Position numbers and translations under genes: made by a program. The notes under the pieces are model-generated. The model saw only the letters and a program-made list of their open reading frames with translations. It ran no database searches and was not told the DNA's origin. This document shows, piece by piece, positions 5,942 to 8,151 of a DNA stretch of 8,151 bases (within the stretch, counting starts at the first letter, position 1; the number at the start of each line of letters is the position of its first letter). Source of the DNA: Candidatus Peribacteria bacterium (GTDB lineage Bacteria; Patescibacteriota; Gracilibacteria; Peribacterales; Peribacteraceae); NCBI GenBank assembly GCA_012515645.1, contig JAAYXY010000001.1, positions 1 through 8,151 of the forward strand. The letters run 5' to 3'.

Positions 5942-6925
5942 TCACGATTTCGCTATTTGAGCTTTCGGTGAGGATAATGCAAATCGTTGTATCACCAACT
6001 GGCGGTTTGCGTTTGTTTGCAGCCCGCGCGCCAGTTCCTGCAGAGAGTGTGTGTACAGCTGCGCCTGTGACATGTGGCGCAGTGTCAGTGCCAGGTGGAA
6101 GAGTAGTTGTTGTGCGTTTTCCGATTGCTCCTGTAGAGGGTGCAGTATTCGAAGTCTTTGGCTGAGGAGTTGCGTATCCCAGTACGCTCGTGCTTGTTCG
6201 TGCATTTGCTTATGTATACGCAGGGCATCCGGATTCTGGACAAGTGCTTGCACAGTGCCTGGTGCGCCTTGCGCGATGCGCATGATAAAATGAGCGTCCG
6301 TTTCGGATATATCTTTCAGAAGCGGCAACAGGTCGCGATGGGGCAGCCGCAGGAAGCGCAACACGCGGGTACGTGAGAGGACGGTGGGTAACAGAGCGCC
6401 CGGTGAGCGTGTTGTGAGCATGAAGACAAGTCCTGCAGGAGGTTCTTCCAGGATTTTGAGGAACGCGTTTGCAGATGCAGGCTGCATACGTTCTATATTA
6501 CGGATGATGCAGCAGCGGAAGGATCCGGTGCCTGTGTCATGCAGCCGTTCTTGCAGTGCGCGAATATCTTCGATACTTATGGAATCCGTTTTGGCAACGG
6601 GTTTTTTTGCTCTGTGTTGTTGTGGCACGTTGGAAGTACGTGCAATAACATTCCAGTCTTCGCAAACGTTACCAATCCACAATTGGTCGAGTATCAGAAG
6701 ATCGGGGTGTGTAAGCCGTTCACAACGTTTTTGAATATCCGCATGCGCGGATTCCGGTTTTCCGTGCAAAATGAGCTGCAAAGCGAACCATCGGGCAACG
6801 GCTGTTTTGCCCAGATGCGGTGCTCCCGTAAAGAGGTACGCATGGGATACATTTCCCGCCGTCAAGTCTTGTTGCAGTTCTGTCGTAATGGCGCGATGAC
6901 CGACGATCTTGGGTATTTGGGTCAT
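5942..6925 (-). CDS. holB: DNA polymerase III delta-prime subunit (HolB-like) clamp-loader ATPase
   Basis: This 327-residue AAA+ protein belongs to the delta-prime/gamma clamp-loader family, which loads the sliding clamp on DNA. It opens with the usual VGHRAITTELQQDL and HAYLFTGAPHLGKT; the P-loop GAPHLGKT (34-41) is intact. The segment SANAFLKILEEPP (151-163) is the hallmark of HolB/DnaX proteins, followed by the sensor region FMLTTRSPGALLPTVLSR (168-185). Several features suggest a non-catalytic delta-prime role: the Walker B acidic pair is replaced (CCIIRNIERM at 138-147), the usual SRC motif reads SRT (184-186), and of the zinc-module cysteines only Cys68 remains (RCERLTHPD). Length is typical of delta-prime and shorter than full DnaX. 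The gene starts 36 bases after secA. The ATG is preceded by TACAAT and then GCCTCCCC, with no Shine-Dalgarno. The alternative is a divergent DnaX-type subunit. Confidence 0.88.
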   Translation of the reverse strand: MTQIPKIVGHRAITTELQQDLTAGNVSHAYLFTGAPHLGKTAVARWFALQLILHGKPESAHADIQKRCERLTHPDLLILDQLWIGNVCEDWNVIARTSNVPQQHRAKKPVAKTDSISIEDIRALQERLHDTGTGSFRCCIIRNIERMQPASANAFLKILEEPPAGLVFMLTTRSPGALLPTVLSRTRVLRFLRLPHRDLLPLLKDISETDAHFIMRIAQGAPGTVQALVQNPDALRIHKQMHEQARAYWDTQLLSQRLRILHPLQEQSENAQQLLFHLALTLRHMSQAQLYTHSLQELARGLQTNANRQLVIQRFALSSPKAQIAKS

Positions 6926-6933
6926 GGGGAGGC

Positions 6934-6939
6934 ATTGTA
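6934..6939 (-). promoter_or_regulatory. TACAAT -10-like box just before the holB start
   Basis: TACAAT on the minus strand, five of six matches to the -10 consensus, lies eight bases before the holB ATG, inside the 36-base secA-holB gap. The hexamer 17 bases upstream (AAGTGA) is not a -35. If it is used, the transcript would start at or within a few bases of the ATG. holB may instead rely on readthrough from secA. Confidence 0.25.
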
Positions 6940-6961
6940 CTCTTTTTGGGCCTTATTCACT

Positions 6962-8151
6962 TCATTTGCCGCAGCACTTCTTGTATTTCTTGCCACTGCC
7001 GCACGGACACATATCGTTGCGCCCGATTTTACTTACTTGTTGTGTTTGTTGAGGTGTACTCATTGCTTTGCTGGCGCCCGTCTTCACAACAATGGGGTTT
7101 TCTCCTGTATTTTCCAGATGGCTTCCTGCCCCCGTTTCTGTGAGTTCTGCTGAGATTTGGTCTTCATTGGTCTGCGCATTTTCCAGAGCGTTCTGCGCAT
7201 TTCGCATGAAGATTTGCGCGGCGAATTGTTCAAAATCCGCCTGAAGCAGCATGCGTACAATGCTCGAATCTATACTGACCAGCAATTGTCGGAAGCGTCG
7301 AAATCCCTGGTCTTTGTACTCGATCAATGGATCGCGTTGTGCAAAACCGGAGAATGCCACCTGCTCGCGTAAATGTGCCATGTCGTCGATGTGGTTCATC
7401 CAGTGCATGTCGATGGAACGCAATGTGACAATGTGTTCTGCTCGTTGCACGATGGAGGATTCCTGGTTTTTACATTTTTCCTCGTAAAATGTCACCACGA
7501 GTTCTTCCAGGAATTCCTGCACCTTCTCGGATTCCTGGAATGTGCGAATGCGCTCCGTTGTCACTGTGTCGGCGAATGACGGGTGGAGTGCTGCCATCGT
7601 TTCTGCAATTTCGGCGGCATTCCACTGTTCCGGGTCATCGTTTCCTGCGTGTGCTTGCACCAGTGCTGCGATTTCTCTGCGCATTGCTTCCAGGATGTCT
7701 TGGTGCAGGGGTTTTTCTTCGGCGCTCTGGCTGTTTTCTTCTGTGGCTGCGATCCGTTCCAGTATTTTTTTGCGGCGCGTGTACATGATTTCACGATGTT
7801 TATTCATTACGTCGTCGCACTGCACCACATGTTTTCGGATATCAAAATTCCTGCCTTCGACACGTTTTTGTGCGCTTTCGATGCTTCGCGATACGATGCG
7901 GTTTTCCAGTGGTTGATCCTCCGGGACATTCAGGCGTTCCATCATGTTTTTCAGTCTGTCTCCGCCGAAAAGCCGCATGAGTTCGTCTTCCATGGAAACG
8001 AAGAAGCGACTTTCTCCTGGGTCTCCCTGGCGGCCGGCGCGACCACGCAACTGGTTGTCAATGCGTCGCGCCTCATGGCGCTCTGTTCCCAGAATGCAGA
8101 GACCGCCTAGTTCAGCGACACCTTCTCCTAATTTAATATCGGTACCGCGAC
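6962..8151 (-). CDS. secA: Preprotein translocase ATPase SecA, C-terminal part (5' end outside window)
   Basis: SecA is the motor that pushes unfolded preproteins through SecYEG at the inner face of the membrane. The visible 395 residues start in the second helicase domain at RGTDIKLGEGV and include GTERHEARRIDNQLRGRAG with the motif VI arginines. The helical scaffold and wing region follows (NFDIRKHVVQCDDVMNKHRE; SGFAQRDPLIEYKDQGFRRF). After a variable linker, the protein ends in the SEC-C zinc-binding tail MCPCGSGKKYKKCCGK, with the CxCx8CC ligand pattern complete, and a TGA stop. That tail binds SecB or ribosomes in other bacteria. The N-terminal half (Walker A and B, preprotein cross-linking domain) is missing only because the window stops; the reading frame is still open at the edge. 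It is the first visible gene of a probable secA-holB-TPR transcription unit. Confidence 0.97.
   Translation of the reverse strand, partial: RGTDIKLGEGVAELGGLCILGTERHEARRIDNQLRGRAGRQGDPGESRFFVSMEDELMRLFGGDRLKNMMERLNVPEDQPLENRIVSRSIESAQKRVEGRNFDIRKHVVQCDDVMNKHREIMYTRRKKILERIAATEENSQSAEEKPLHQDILEAMRREIAALVQAHAGNDDPEQWNAAEIAETMAALHPSFADTVTTERIRTFQESEKVQEFLEELVVTFYEEKCKNQESSIVQRAEHIVTLRSIDMHWMNHIDDMAHLREQVAFSGFAQRDPLIEYKDQGFRRFRQLLVSIDSSIVRMLLQADFEQFAAQIFMRNAQNALENAQTNEDQISAELTETGAGSHLENTGENPIVVKTGASKAMSTPQQTQQVSKIGRNDMCPCGSGKKYKKCCGK

Noticed and set aside
5918..5948. ATCGTG and CACGAT arms around the holB stop codon as a hairpin
   Set aside because: Only six pairs with a 19-base loop and no U-run; the compact stem at 5895-5916 is the better structure in the same spacer.
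5908..6165. 85-residue plus-strand frame over the holB 3' end
   Set aside because: It lies almost wholly antisense to a gene with clear family motifs and has no start signal; a shadow frame.
6962..8050. secA starting at a TTG at 8050 as a complete short protein
   Set aside because: The frame continues upstream to the window edge through conserved SecA sequence (RGTDIKLGEGV onward), so TTG here is an internal leucine codon.
7542..8110. Long plus-strand frames opposite secA (124 and 175 residues)
   Set aside because: They mirror the strongly conserved secA coding sequence and show no domain of their own.

Overview
The window is about 8.2 kb of compact, ordinary bacterial chromosome of roughly balanced base composition. 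It carries nine complete genes and one partial gene. Five have clear family homology: sufB, sufC, a [2Fe-2S] ferredoxin, a HolB-like DNA polymerase III delta-prime subunit, and the C-terminal part of secA. One is a SIMPL/DUF541-domain membrane-anchored protein, one is a membrane-anchored TPR protein, and three are proteins I do not recognise. TGA ends sufB and secA exactly where those families normally end, so the standard bacterial code applies. The mix of a lone SufB/SufC pair, a SIMPL protein, small anchored proteins of unknown function and almost no intergenic space fits a streamlined bacterium. A Patescibacteria/CPR member such as a Peregrinibacteria relative is possible, but this is a low-confidence inference from gene content only.

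Layout from left to right: sufB (-, 13-1425); a two-helix membrane protein (+, 1597-2100); a signal-anchored protein of unknown function (-, 2101-2817); a small basic helical protein (+, 2834-3163); a SIMPL protein (-, 3144-3878); sufC (-, 3963-4730); ferredoxin (+, 4830-5120); a TPR protein (-, 5121-5882); holB-like (-, 5942-6925); and the 3' part of secA (-, 6962 to the window edge). secA, holB and the TPR gene run in the same direction with gaps of 36 and 59 bases and are probably co-transcribed. sufC and fdx diverge from a 99-base intergenic region. Strands alternate almost gene by gene between sufB and fdx.

Functionally, SufC (ATPase) and SufB (scaffold) would build Fe-S clusters, and the ferredoxin next to sufC is a plausible electron donor or client. 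In many bacteria sufC and sufB are adjacent, but here about 2.5 kb with four unrelated genes separates them. SecA drives protein export, and the SIMPL, TPR and unknown anchored proteins would be its type of clients. Three convergent gene pairs end with no room for a terminator: two have touching stop codons that form TAATTA, and one pair overlaps by 20 bases. Most start codons have no Shine-Dalgarno sequence. The three Fe-S genes share an ATACT element 6-11 bases before the ATG, which may mean short-leader or leaderless transcription. I see no rRNA, tRNA, CRISPR array, insertion sequence or obvious defence or mobile system, and I do not think the window holds a clear new system. The best leads are the regulatory layout of the split suf genes and the unknown proteins between them.
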